Origin: Epsilonproteobacteria bacterium UBA6211
GTDB lineage: Bacteria > Campylobacterota > Campylobacteria > Campylobacterales > Arcobacteraceae
Length of the DNA: 48,203 bases
Direction of reading: 5' to 3'
Assembly: GCA_002421845.1 (NCBI GenBank)
Contig: DISL01000072.1
Location: 1 to 48,203 of the forward strand
The position numbers and the translations under genes were made by a program. Position 1 is the first letter of the stretch. Each line of letters begins with the position of its first letter. Positions 1 through 8,583 of this stretch are shown piece by piece. The notes under the pieces were generated by a model. The model was not told the origin of the DNA and did not search any database. It saw nothing but the letters and a program-made list of their open reading frames with translations.

Positions 1-761
1 CTATAGAGATAAGTTCTGCTTTTGCAGATTCTCTGTTTAGGTAGGAGAAGAAACTGAATAGTCCGGTTTGGAACATATTTATAGATTTTATGATATTTTT
101 TATAATATTGTATGCTAGTGTTATACCTAAAATCATTAATAGTATAAATGTAATAACTGTTACATATACAGCTGTATATGAGTGATGTTCAGATTCATGA
201 ATCATTGTTGTAGTTGTCTCAAGACTCATACTCGCAAGTTCATCCATTGTAGTTCCCATGGTATTTGAAATAGGAACCATCATAGATACTGTTTTTCGAT
301 ATTCTTCAAATAACTCTTTTTGTATGGAAGAATTATTATTTGAGGCTAGTTTTGATATGATATTGTCTAATTGAACATATACATTTCTCCACTCTTTGTA
401 TTCGTTGGTTAGTTTCTCTACCATTTTTTGACCATTACTACTTTTTGGTAACTTTAAATACTCGTTCCAATTTTTATCTATGATTTCCCAGCTTTTAGCT
501 CTTTGTGAAGCTATATTTGCAAAATCAGAACTTGCAGAATCCTTATTTTCAAACGCATAGACATTTAGAGTTTGTGCTCTTATAACCATTCTTTCTCTAT
601 TTAGATTAGAAAGATACATTAGTGCAGGAATTCTCTCTTCTCCAACCTTATACATATCTTTTTCCCAAGATTCACTACTGTATATTGCAATAGCACCTAC
701 AAGTGCAATACCGACTAACAAAAAGCTTACTAATAAAATTAATTTGTTTTTGACTGACATA
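1..761 (-). CDS. Methyl-accepting chemotaxis protein, N-terminal part (truncated by window edge)
   Basis: The minus-strand reading frame starts at an ATG at 761, preceded by an AGGGGT Shine-Dalgarno shared with the other two chemoreceptors here, and runs off the left end after about 253 codons. It begins MSVKNKLILLVSFLLVG, an N-terminal membrane anchor, followed by about 150 mostly helical periplasmic residues and a second membrane segment near residues 190-215, which resembles a four-helix-bundle ligand-binding module. The last visible residues (FFSYLNRESAKAELISI) match the post-TM2 segment of the two complete receptors, so the signalling domain should lie beyond the window. The periplasmic part is unlike those of the other two receptors, so the ligand differs and is unknown. 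Confidence 0.85.
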
Positions 762-1106
762 TTCTATACCCCTTTGTATTGATATTATGGATTAAAATAA
801 AATTAGCATAAATCGAATTTCACTTGATGATTTATTGTATAAAATAAATAAACATATATGAAAAAAGCTAATATTTTCAGTATCCTATCAAAACAATGGT
901 CATGAAACGGTCACTTTTGAGTGCTATTTTTGTGACCATTATGTAACCATATTATATTAGTTATAAGTTTAAGTAATAAGTTGGATGTTGGATATAGGAT
1001 GTTGGATATAGGATGTGGGATATAGGATGTGGGATATAGGATGTGGGATGTGGGATGTGGGATGTGGGATGTGACCCACCAAATCCCAAATCCTAACCTC
1101 TAAATC
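762..1106. other. 345-nt intergenic region between two chemoreceptor genes
   Basis: No gene is apparent. The part next to the 1107-3173 gene is filled by a heptamer array with an inverted arm (980-1112). The middle holds an imperfect hairpin (896-950). The remaining A/T-rich 762-895 should contain the promoter of the truncated receptor; I could not pick a convincing promoter there. Confidence 0.7.
896..950. terminator. Imperfect inverted repeat, possible terminator or operator
   Basis: Nineteen-base arms at 896-914 and 932-950 (ATGGTCATGAAACGGTCAC against GTGACCATTATGTAACCAT) match at 14 of 19 positions, with a 17-nt loop. It lies downstream of one chemoreceptor and upstream of the next. No clear U-tract follows on the minus strand, so a regulatory role is as likely as termination. 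Confidence 0.4.
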
Positions 1107-1112
1107 CTAAAA
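980..1112. repeat. Tandem heptamer array (GTGGGAT/ATAGGAT/GTTGGAT) with inverted arm
   Basis: Thirteen consecutive 7-nt units fill 980-1070, drawn from three variants (GTTGGAT, ATAGGAT, GTGGGAT), the last four being identical GTGGGAT. From 1074 an inverted, more diverged arm follows (units such as AATCCCA, AATCCTA), so the whole can fold into a long imperfect hairpin. The inverted arm ends inside the stop codon of the chemoreceptor gene at 1107-1109. It belongs to the same structural class as the arrays at 5131, 6143, 20646, 22926, 33656 and 43851. Confidence 0.9.
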
Positions 1113-3173
1113 CGCTTCCCATTCATCATCACTAGATGATTTTGAAGGAGTTATTGTTTTTATAGATGTACTTGGGGTACTTTTTACAGTTGATGTGAAA
1201 GTACTTTTTGGTTTATTTGAAGTACTGCTTATTGGTTTAGTTACAGTTTTTTTGACACTTGAACTTGACGTTACCGCTTTAGCATTATGTTTTTGTGTTA
1301 TCTCTTGAGTAACTTGTGCCATTAGCTCATTTTTACCGTTAAATTCTTTTGATGAAGCATCTACAACCATTCTTTTTGATAGCGTATCTGCTTCACTAGC
1401 AATATCTCTAACAAGTGATGCAATAGAAGCATTTTGTTGAGTTTGTTGGTCTAGCGTAGTTACGGCATCGTTGATTTGTGTGATACCTGCTTCTTGCTCT
1501 TTTGAAGCTCTAGCTATTTCACCTATTGTTTGAGTTGTTTTATTGATATTTTCTAGTAACTCTTCATAACCTTTAATCATTTCGTTACTGATAGTTTTAC
1601 CTTGATTTGCTTTAGAAGTTGCATTTTCAACTATCGCTTTTATCTCTTTTGCTGCTTCAGCACTTCTTGAAGCTAGATTTCTAACCTCCGCAGCAACTAC
1701 CGCAAACCCTTTTCCTGCTTCACCTGCAGTAGCAGCTTCAACCGCAGCGTTTAGTGAAAGGATATTTGTTTGGAATGCTATTTGGTCTATAACCGTAATA
1801 GCTTCATTGATAAGATTTACTTGACTTGTAATTTCATCCATAGCAGTTGTCGTATTTCTTGCCAAATCTTGACCTTTTTTCGCAGACATACTTACTTGAT
1901 TTGAATATGTTGTCATTTCTGAAACGTGTGTAGAGTTACTTACAACAGTAGCAGTTATCTCTTCAAGAGCTGCTGCCGTTTCTTCAAGACTTGCTGCTGC
2001 TTCATTTGCACTTCTGCTTAATACATCTACGTTTTCTAGTAATACATCCGTACTCTTATCAAGCGTAATACCATCAATTAAATTTTGTTTTAGCATATGA
2101 CATACTTCATCGCCTAGTTCATTTACGCTTACTGCAACTTTACCGTAAGCATTTGGGAATCTAGGTGTAAAATCATGTTTTTTAAACTTTTCTAAAATAT
2201 CTATTAGCATAGGGATACTTCTAGCTATAGTGTGTTCTAGGTCATATTGCATTTTTGATAGAATCTCTTTAAGCTCTTTTAGGCTCTCAGTTGATGTGTC
2301 TTTTTCGATTTTTGCAAGCATATTACCTGCACCTATCTCTTTTGCAAATCTACTTACGTCTTTTACGAATTCATCATCTTGTTTGATAGACGCTTCTATT
2401 TTACGTATATTATTATTTGTCATAGTAGCCATTTGACCGAATTCATCTTTGCTATCTATATTGATAAGCTGACAAGAAGAAGTTTCTCTGCTTAAAAATG
2501 AACAAAATGACATTAAGCCACTTCTAAATGCTTCAAGACTATTTACTATAGATTGTGAAATAAACATAATAACTATAGTAAGTACAAGTATAATTATTAT
2601 AGAAAGTATAATAGTTGAAGAAATAGTAGCCGTTATAGAACTGTTGAAATCCTCAGTCATTTGAGACGATTTTGCTTGATTTGCTTTTACCCATTCAGTT
2701 AGTGCAGCTTTGAAAGGTCTCCAATGTTTTGAAGTATTCTCTTTTATTTCACTTTCGTTAATAGTATCTTTATTTTTTGCTTTAGTAAGGAGTTTTTGCA
2801 TATCTTTAGAAAATTCTTCATATAAAGGAATAATATTGAATTTTGTCAAACCTTGAGACATAGAAGTATATTTAGTGTCTTGTAAACTAGTGATACCCTT
2901 TTCTAAATCTTTTAATGCAGCGTCTAAGTTTTTGATAGCAGTTTCATCACTAGGATTTATATAAACATTTCTAAGTGCTTGACCGCATTGTAAACCATCA
3001 GCCAAAGAACCAACAACCAACAGCCTTATTTCCGTAACAGTATTCGTACTGTCATAATCTTTTTTTAAGCCACTTAGTCTAAAATAAGAAACAAGTGCCA
3101 AAACCACGAGCCCAGCAACCACCAAACCAAGAGCAATAGACAACTTGCCCTTCACACTGAAATTATTTAACAT
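1107..3173 (-). CDS. Methyl-accepting chemotaxis protein
   Basis: A 688-residue transmembrane chemoreceptor. TM1 is at about residues 11-31, a periplasmic helical region runs to about 180 (with the segment GLTKFNIIPLYEEF), TM2 is at about 182-208, then a HAMP-like region and an unusually long linker, and the classical signalling hairpin (IDQIAFQTNILSLNAAVEAA, then GEAGKGFAVVAAEVRNLA). A Ser/Thr/Lys-rich tail of about 60 residues ends in EWEAF, which fits the xWxxF tether pentapeptide that binds CheR/CheB in other bacteria. An in-frame ATG lies 7 codons upstream, but the shared AGGGGTA ribosome site lies between the two ATGs, so the start at 3173 is preferred. A TATAAT-like -10 lies upstream. 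It is paralogous to the gene at 39688-41694. The stop codon lies in the heptamer array. Confidence 0.93.
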   Translation of the reverse strand: MLNNFSVKGKLSIALGLVVAGLVVLALVSYFRLSGLKKDYDSTNTVTEIRLLVVGSLADGLQCGQALRNVYINPSDETAIKNLDAALKDLEKGITSLQDTKYTSMSQGLTKFNIIPLYEEFSKDMQKLLTKAKNKDTINESEIKENTSKHWRPFKAALTEWVKANQAKSSQMTEDFNSSITATISSTIILSIIIILVLTIVIMFISQSIVNSLEAFRSGLMSFCSFLSRETSSCQLINIDSKDEFGQMATMTNNNIRKIEASIKQDDEFVKDVSRFAKEIGAGNMLAKIEKDTSTESLKELKEILSKMQYDLEHTIARSIPMLIDILEKFKKHDFTPRFPNAYGKVAVSVNELGDEVCHMLKQNLIDGITLDKSTDVLLENVDVLSRSANEAAASLEETAAALEEITATVVSNSTHVSEMTTYSNQVSMSAKKGQDLARNTTTAMDEITSQVNLINEAITVIDQIAFQTNILSLNAAVEAATAGEAGKGFAVVAAEVRNLASRSAEAAKEIKAIVENATSKANQGKTISNEMIKGYEELLENINKTTQTIGEIARASKEQEAGITQINDAVTTLDQQTQQNASIASLVRDIASEADTLSKRMVVDASSKEFNGKNELMAQVTQEITQKHNAKAVTSSSSVKKTVTKPISSTSNKPKSTFTSTVKSTPSTSIKTITPSKSSSDDEWEAF

Positions 3174-3299
3174 TATCGTACCCCTTTTTTTCATAGTGTT
3201 ATGAACACTAAAATTGGATTATTATACAATAAATTACATTAAAAAGTATTTAAAATATTTATATATGAAATTATACTTAATATAAGATAAGAATATATC

Positions 3300-5108
3300 T
3301 TATAGGTAAAACTTGTTTATAAAATCATTATTAATATCTATTAAATTCCTCGAAATTAAGCTATCCAAAACACTTTGCGTACAATCAACATCATCGGGCC
3401 ATCTTCTATGAAAATTATCAAGCTTATTTTTATTAGTTGCATCTATTGCAATAAAATTATTGATTATATAAATATCTCTTGAAGCATCAATATTATTTAC
3501 TACTCTCCATAGTAGCATATAAGGATTATTGACATCGTTTTTAGTATCATCTACGATGACCAATATTTTAATATACTCTGATAATTGTTTTAAATCATCT
3601 ATAAGGTATTTTTGATTTCTAGTTTTTTTGGTTTTTATTACACAAATAGGATTTTTTGTATCTATTTCATATTGTTTTAGTGCAGTTACTTCATCGCTTA
3701 GTTGTTTTACTTTGGATAGCAATTCTTCGTCACTAAGTAATGTAATATCAAGATGGTCTATCTCATCACCTGTACAATCAACCCCTAGCTTTCCTCCACG
3801 GGCAAATTTAGGGCTACTGTGGTCAAGTGCATCTACTACACCTTGAGTTATGAGTATGTTATCAGGATGGAGTCTGTTTAGGATATATTTTGTGATGTTT
3901 TGATGGTCTTTAAGATCAGGGGAGTCTTGGTTGACAAATATTGCATGTTTTACAAAACTCATCTGTCCTACACCCCAAAATGCATGCATAAGTTGAGTTG
4001 CATGACCTGGGTAGCTTACGTTCATTTTCGCTAGGATAAGGTTGTGAAATACACCGTTTTCAGGCATATAATAATCAATCAAATCAGGTGCCGTTGTTTT
4101 AAGCAGAGGTAAGAAAATACGCTCTGTTGCATATCCCATATATTTATCTTCCAAAGGTGGTTTACCCACTACCGTAGCTGCAAAAACAGGAGATTTTTTA
4201 CTAGTAATTGCTGTTACTTCAAGTACAGGGTATTCCTCTTCAAGAGTATAATATCCAGTATGGTCGCCAAAAGGTCCTTCTATTTCAAGCCTTGTAGTAT
4301 CTACAAACCCTTCTATTACGAAGTCTACATCACGAGGCACGTAAATATCGTTTGTGATACATTTTACAAGTTGTGCATTTTCGCCACGAATAAAGCCGTA
4401 AAGCATAAGTTCAAAAACACCCATAGGTAACGGTGCTTGTCCGCACCATATATAAAGAGGGTCACCGCCTATTGCAATACTCACGGGCATTTTAAGACCT
4501 GCTTTTTTATATTGGTGGAAGAAGTGGTTTGAGTCTTTGTGTATTTGCCAGTGAAGCCCTAACTCGTTATCACTATAAACTTGAAGTCTATACATACCTA
4601 GATTGTGCATAGTGCCGTCTAAGCTTGTGGTATAAACTTGCCCCATAGTGATAAAAGGTCCACCGTCTTGTTCCCATGTGGTAAGTACCGGTAGTTCGCT
4701 TAGTTTTGCATTTTCACCTAATTTTATGATTTGTTGACATTCACCTTTGCCGTTTAGTCTTTTTGGAAATACCGATTTGAGGTCAAAAAGTTTTCCAAAC
4801 ATCGATAGTTTGTCCATAAAGCCGACAGGTGGCTTTAGATGTAATAATTCACTTATTCTTGATGCAATATTTTCCACATCACCTATTATAAGTTCAACAG
4901 CCCTATGGGAACAAAAAATATTCATCAAAACGGGTGTATCAAATTTTTTACCTGTTTTTTTGTCTATAGGGTTTGTAAAAAGTATAGCTTTTGAGTCCGG
5001 TTGTTTTACCTCCACATAGGCAATATGCGGAATTTCAAGGTAAATATCAAGCTCTTCGTCTATTACTTTTAATAGGTTGTGTTTTTTTAAAATTTCTATT
5101 GCGTCCAT
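3300..5108 (-). CDS. ubiD: UbiD family decarboxylase, menaquinone-biosynthesis type
   Basis: A 602-residue protein matching the UbiD family over its full length, with the conserved segments WQIHKDSNHFFHQY, EGPFGDHTGYY and VKHAIFVNQDSPDL. UbiD enzymes use prenylated FMN to decarboxylate aromatic acids. The long form with an N-terminal MDAIEILKKHNLLK resembles the SCO4490-type decarboxylase associated with futalosine-pathway menaquinone synthesis, the route Campylobacterota use; the exact substrate is inferred. It lies downstream of pyrB on the same strand, separated by an octamer array (5131-5210). The C-terminal 100 residues (KTKKTRNQKYLIDDLKQL onward) are a typical extension of this subfamily. 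Confidence 0.88.
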   Translation of the reverse strand: MDAIEILKKHNLLKVIDEELDIYLEIPHIAYVEVKQPDSKAILFTNPIDKKTGKKFDTPVLMNIFCSHRAVELIIGDVENIASRISELLHLKPPVGFMDKLSMFGKLFDLKSVFPKRLNGKGECQQIIKLGENAKLSELPVLTTWEQDGGPFITMGQVYTTSLDGTMHNLGMYRLQVYSDNELGLHWQIHKDSNHFFHQYKKAGLKMPVSIAIGGDPLYIWCGQAPLPMGVFELMLYGFIRGENAQLVKCITNDIYVPRDVDFVIEGFVDTTRLEIEGPFGDHTGYYTLEEEYPVLEVTAITSKKSPVFAATVVGKPPLEDKYMGYATERIFLPLLKTTAPDLIDYYMPENGVFHNLILAKMNVSYPGHATQLMHAFWGVGQMSFVKHAIFVNQDSPDLKDHQNITKYILNRLHPDNILITQGVVDALDHSSPKFARGGKLGVDCTGDEIDHLDITLLSDEELLSKVKQLSDEVTALKQYEIDTKNPICVIKTKKTRNQKYLIDDLKQLSEYIKILVIVDDTKNDVNNPYMLLWRVVNNIDASRDIYIINNFIAIDATNKNKLDNFHRRWPDDVDCTQSVLDSLISRNLIDINNDFINKFYL

Positions 5109-5130
5109 GTAAAAAGTTCCTTTTTATAAA

Positions 5131-5210
5131 GTGACTGAGAGACTAAGAGATAGAGAGACTAAGCAAGAGAAGTCTTTATTTCTCAGTTTCTTAGTCTCTC
5201 AGTTTCTCAT
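5131..5210. repeat. Octamer array with inverted arm, overlapping the pyrB 3' end
   Basis: The left arm (5131-5170) is built of 8-nt units related to GACTGAGA (GACTGAGA, GACTAAGA, GATAGAGA, GACTAAGC). After a spacer of about 10 nt, the right arm (5181-5210) carries the inverse units (TCTCAGTT, TCTTAGTC, TCTCAGTT, TCTC). The arms pair to a long imperfect hairpin between pyrB and ubiD. The right arm contains the last three codons (Met-Arg-Asn) and the TGA stop of pyrB. Confidence 0.88.
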
Positions 5211-6080
5211 TATTAGTTTTTTTAATATCGCCATCCTAACGGCTACGCCGTTTGTTACTTGTCTAAGTACTTTACATCTTGAATCAAGTAACATTTCATC
5301 TGTAATATCTATATTTCTATTTACAGGTCCCGGGTGCATAAGGAGTATATCTCTATTTCCAAGAGCTTCTTTCGTGATACAATAATCCTTACCGTATTCA
5401 CCTAGTGACACGTAATAAGCTTGTGAATGACGTTCAAGTTGAGTTCTAAGACTCATAATTATATCAAGTTCATCTATCACTTCGTGTAGAAATTTTGCTT
5501 TTTTAAATGTATTGTTTTCAGGCATAAAGTGTTCAGGTGCTACCAAAACAGGTTCTATTCCAAATCTAGGAAGAAGCTCTAAGTTGCTACTTGCAACCCT
5601 TGAGCTTTTTATATCACCTACTATTGCCAACTTTTTCCCTTTTACTTGTCCATCAAAATGTTCTAAAATAGTGTATAAATCAAGTAATGCTTGGGTAGGG
5701 TGTGAGTTTTTACCGTCTCCTGCATTTATAATAGGGCAATCAACAAAATCAATCAAACTTTGCGGTAGTCCACACTCGCTATGTCTGATTACGATGGCAT
5801 CTGGTTTCATTGCATTTAGGTTTGCAACCGTATCAAATATAGTCTCACCTTTTGAGCTTGAGCTTGTCCCCACATCAAGGTTTACCACATCTGCTCCAAG
5901 TCTTTTTGCAGCTATTTCAAAGGAACTTCTTGTTCTTGTGGAGTTTTCAAAGAATAGGGTAACTATAAGTTTACCTTTTAAAATCGTGTTAGACTGCAAA
6001 TCGTTAAAAAGCTTTGCATCTTCGTAAAGTGCGATAATTTCATCATTTGTAAAATCTTTGGTTGTAATTAAATGTTGCAT
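5199..6080 (-). CDS. pyrB: Aspartate carbamoyltransferase catalytic subunit
   Basis: A 293-residue enzyme condensing carbamoyl phosphate with aspartate, the committed step of pyrimidine synthesis. Visible motifs are the carbamoyl-phosphate site FFENSTRTRSSFE (about residues 43-55), the mobile-loop region SSSSKGET, HPTQALLDLYT, and the aspartate-site loop HPGPVNRNIDI with the LRQVTNGVAVRMA C-terminal helix. The length is slightly short of the family's usual 300-310. The final MRN residues and stop are written in the 3' octamer array, so the C-terminus appears to have been set by that element. No pyrI gene is adjacent. An extended -10 (TGATACAAT on the minus strand, near 6117-6125) lies upstream of the start. 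Confidence 0.95.
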   Translation of the reverse strand: MQHLITTKDFTNDEIIALYEDAKLFNDLQSNTILKGKLIVTLFFENSTRTRSSFEIAAKRLGADVVNLDVGTSSSSKGETIFDTVANLNAMKPDAIVIRHSECGLPQSLIDFVDCPIINAGDGKNSHPTQALLDLYTILEHFDGQVKGKKLAIVGDIKSSRVASSNLELLPRFGIEPVLVAPEHFMPENNTFKKAKFLHEVIDELDIIMSLRTQLERHSQAYYVSLGEYGKDYCITKEALGNRDILLMHPGPVNRNIDITDEMLLDSRCKVLRQVTNGVAVRMAILKKLIMRN

Positions 6081-6116
6081 TTTGTACCTTTGATAAAAGT
6101 AATTCTTAAGTTGTTT

Positions 6117-6125
6117 ATTGTATCA
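6117..6125 (-). promoter_or_regulatory. Possible extended -10 element for pyrB
   Basis: On the minus strand the bases read TGATACAAT, an extended -10 (TGn plus TACAAT), 37 nt or more upstream of the pyrB start. No good -35 hexamer was identified. Confidence 0.4.
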
Positions 6126-6142
6126 TTTTAACACTTATAAAA

Positions 6143-6221
6143 AGGTACTTAGGTAATGAGTGCTAAGGTGCTGAGATTATAAAAAACTCAGTGCTCAGTA
6201 CCTTAGTGCTTCTTAGCTCAA
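6143..6221. repeat. Octamer array with inverted arm upstream of argD
   Basis: The left arm (6143-6175) holds 8-nt units such as GGTACTTA, GGTAATGA, GTGCTAAG and GTGCTGAG. The A/T spacer ATTATAAAAAA follows, then the right arm (6187-6220) with CTCAGTGC, TCAGTACC, TTAGTGCT and TCTTAGCT. It lies in the divergent pyrB/argD region and ends a few bases before the argD ribosome-binding site (AGGAT). Confidence 0.87.
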
Positions 6222-6233
6222 TTAGGATAAAAA

Positions 6234-7415
6234 ATGTTAGAAAATATAGACAAACAATATGTTATGCAGACCTATGCAAGAAATTACGTAAATTTCAAAA
6301 AAGGGGTAAATGCTACACTTTTTGATGATAAAAACAAGGATTATATAGACTTTACTAGCGGTATAGGTGTGGTGAGTGTAGGGCATGGAAATGCTAGAGT
6401 AGCGGATAAAATATGTGAGCAGGTGAGAAACATAACACATATTTCAAATCTATTTTTGATAGAGCCACAAGCTTTATTGGCAAAAAAGATAAATGAGCTT
6501 ACCGGATATGATGTGGCTACTTTTTTTGCAAATAGCGGTGCAGAAGCAAATGAAGGTGCTATTAAAATAGCAAGAAAATACGGGCAAACTAAATTTGCAA
6601 ATAAAAAATACAAAATAATCACCCTAGAACACTCTTTTCACGGTAGAACTATAACTACCGTAAAAGCTACGGGACAAGCGAAATTTCATAGTGATTTTTT
6701 TGCTCCTTACCCTGAAGGGTTTAGATTTGACCCAAGCTTGGAAGCTGTTTATAAGTCCATAGACGATGAAACGGTAGCCGTTATGATAGAGCTTATCCAA
6801 GGTGAGGGCGGTGTGAGTCCTTTCCCTAAAGAAGACATTCAAAAACTAGCAAAATATCTAAAAGAAAAAGAGATTTTGTTGATTGTGGATGAAGTTCAAA
6901 CGGGTGTTTTTAGAAGCGGTGAGTTTTTGGCTTCAAATCTTTATGAAATAGAGCCTGATATTATTACACTTGCAAAAGGTTTGGGCGGTGGAGTACCTAT
7001 CGGTGCAGTTTTAACAAAACACAAAGATTTATTAACCGCAGGTGACCATGGTAGTACCTTTGGCGGAAATTATCTTGTAACTACTGCTGCTTTAGAAGTT
7101 CTTGATATACTTGAAGATTATAAAAATAGCGGCTTTTTGGATGAGCATTTGATATATTTTGATATGAAATTAAAAGAACTGATGGGTAAATTTCCTGATA
7201 TTATGTCAAATACTACGGGACTTGGACTAATGAGAGGTATCAAAATAAAAGATGACGAAACTCTGGGTAAGATTGTGTCAAGTGCTTTTAATAACGGTGT
7301 TTTGGTATTAAAAAGCGGAAGAAGTACACTAAGATTTTTGCCTCCTCTTACTATTTCAAAAGCAGAGATTGATTTAGGATTTGAAAGGCTGGAAAATGCG
7401 ATTAAAAATATTTAG
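6234..7415 (+). CDS. argD: Acetylornithine aminotransferase (class III, PLP)
   Basis: A 393-residue class III aminotransferase. It shows the N-terminal YARNYVNFKKGVNATLFDD, the cofactor-binding segment FANSGAEANEGAIKIARKYG, LIQGEGGVSPF, DEVQTGVFRSGEF, and the Schiff-base lysine K248 in TLAKGLGGGVPIGA. In arginine synthesis ArgD transfers the amino group from glutamate to N-acetylglutamate semialdehyde; in many bacteria it also serves as succinyldiaminopimelate transaminase. The start has an AGGAT ribosome site 7 nt upstream. The 3' end overlaps the next gene by 20 nt, so the two are probably co-transcribed although functionally unrelated. Confidence 0.93.
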   Translation: MLENIDKQYVMQTYARNYVNFKKGVNATLFDDKNKDYIDFTSGIGVVSVGHGNARVADKICEQVRNITHISNLFLIEPQALLAKKINELTGYDVATFFANSGAEANEGAIKIARKYGQTKFANKKYKIITLEHSFHGRTITTVKATGQAKFHSDFFAPYPEGFRFDPSLEAVYKSIDDETVAVMIELIQGEGGVSPFPKEDIQKLAKYLKEKEILLIVDEVQTGVFRSGEFLASNLYEIEPDIITLAKGLGGGVPIGAVLTKHKDLLTAGDHGSTFGGNYLVTTAALEVLDILEDYKNSGFLDEHLIYFDMKLKELMGKFPDIMSNTTGLGLMRGIKIKDDETLGKIVSSAFNNGVLVLKSGRSTLRFLPPLTISKAEIDLGFERLENAIKNI

Positions 7416-8583
7416 TTCTATTTTATTCCTTGGAGTAGGAATATATTCTTTTGCCGGTGAAGATACAAAGATTTTATCGGAAGATAGAGCTAGTATTTTT
7501 GATTTGAATGAACAAAAGGCTATAGAAGATAGTGCTAAACTATCAAAAGATTGGATAAACCCTATAACTTATACATACAGCAGTATGGAGTATAGGGATT
7601 CACAAAATCAAGATAGAACATCTGCCGTGACTATAAATCAACCTATTTTTAAAAGCGGTGGAATTTATAGGGCTATAAAATACGCTTCAAGTCTTAGAAA
7701 CGCTACTTTGGCAGAGGTAGCAATAGCAAGAAAAACACTTATCAAAGATGCTACGACAACACTTTTTGAAATCCATAAAATAGAAGCACAAATCAAAAAA
7801 CAAGAGTATCTAATAAAAAATAGTGAACTTGACGTGCAAAGAAAAAAAGAGCAAGTACTTAGCGGAGTTTTGGATGCTAGTTATCTTGACAATGCACTAT
7901 TAGATTTGAATGCAAAAAAATTGTCTTTGGCTGATTTGGTATATAACAAAACGGCACTTATTAATAAGTTTGATACGTTGAGTGACGTGGATTATAAATC
8001 TTTAGAATTGCCTAAGTTGGAGTTAATAGGTCAAGAGGAGTTTATCTCAAACAATAAACTTATCCAAAAACAAGAGTCGGTCGCTGACAAAGATTATCAA
8101 TATAGTGGGATGATACTTGCCAAATATTTACCTACCGTGAGTGCTGTGTATAACTACACAAAATATCATAACGATCATAAATCAAGTTCTCTAACGGCAC
8201 TTGCAGGTACAGATACTCAGAAATACGGTTTTACCGTATCTATGCCTCTTGATATAAGGGTTTTGAACGATACGCAAAGTGCAAAAATAGAGTATATCAA
8301 ATCTAAAACACAACTAAATATAGTAAAAGATGAAGAAAATAGCTTCTATAAAACAAAACTTGCAAGTATTAAAAGAGCTGAACAAAAACTAGATATTGCA
8401 AAAGAAGAACTTGCAACTTATACATCTTTGGTGCAACAAATGGAAGAGTTATCTATTGCAGGGCTTAAAACAGATTTGGATTTTCAGACTATGAAAAACT
8501 CCAAGGCTATCAAAGAGCTTGATTTGGATATATTTAACTATGAACTTCAAGTGGAACTATTAGAACTGTATGCAAGAATTTAG
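7396..8583 (+). CDS. TolC-like outer-membrane efflux protein
   Basis: A 395-residue protein with an N-terminal signal peptide (MRLKIFSSILFLGVGIYSFAG) followed by long heptad-rich helices and two hydrophobic/aromatic strand segments (PITYTYSSMEYRDS; YLPTVSAVYNYTKYH), the internal-duplication layout of TolC family channels. An in-frame TTG lies 5 codons upstream, but the ATG at 7396 gives the proper signal peptide and is preferred. It overlaps argD by 20 nt and the next gene by 14 nt. No inner-membrane pump or periplasmic adaptor gene is adjacent, so its partner must be encoded elsewhere. It is shorter than typical TolC (about 430-490), and the match is by architecture more than by motif. Confidence 0.7.
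   Translation: MRLKIFSSILFLGVGIYSFAGEDTKILSEDRASIFDLNEQKAIEDSAKLSKDWINPITYTYSSMEYRDSQNQDRTSAVTINQPIFKSGGIYRAIKYASSLRNATLAEVAIARKTLIKDATTTLFEIHKIEAQIKKQEYLIKNSELDVQRKKEQVLSGVLDASYLDNALLDLNAKKLSLADLVYNKTALINKFDTLSDVDYKSLELPKLELIGQEEFISNNKLIQKQESVADKDYQYSGMILAKYLPTVSAVYNYTKYHNDHKSSSLTALAGTDTQKYGFTVSMPLDIRVLNDTQSAKIEYIKSKTQLNIVKDEENSFYKTKLASIKRAEQKLDIAKEELATYTSLVQQMEELSIAGLKTDLDFQTMKNSKAIKELDLDIFNYELQVELLELYARI

Noticed and set aside
762..850. Sigma-28 promoter for the truncated chemoreceptor
   Set aside because: A TAAA and a CGAT occur on the minus strand, but their spacing (15 nt) is two short of the usual arrangement and the surrounding bases do not fit.
980..1112. CRISPR array
   Set aside because: The units are contiguous 7-nt repeats with no spacers and an inverted arm; no cas genes are present.
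5512..6027. 171-codon plus-strand frame opposite pyrB
   Set aside because: It is antisense to a confidently identified pyrB and has no recognisable protein features.
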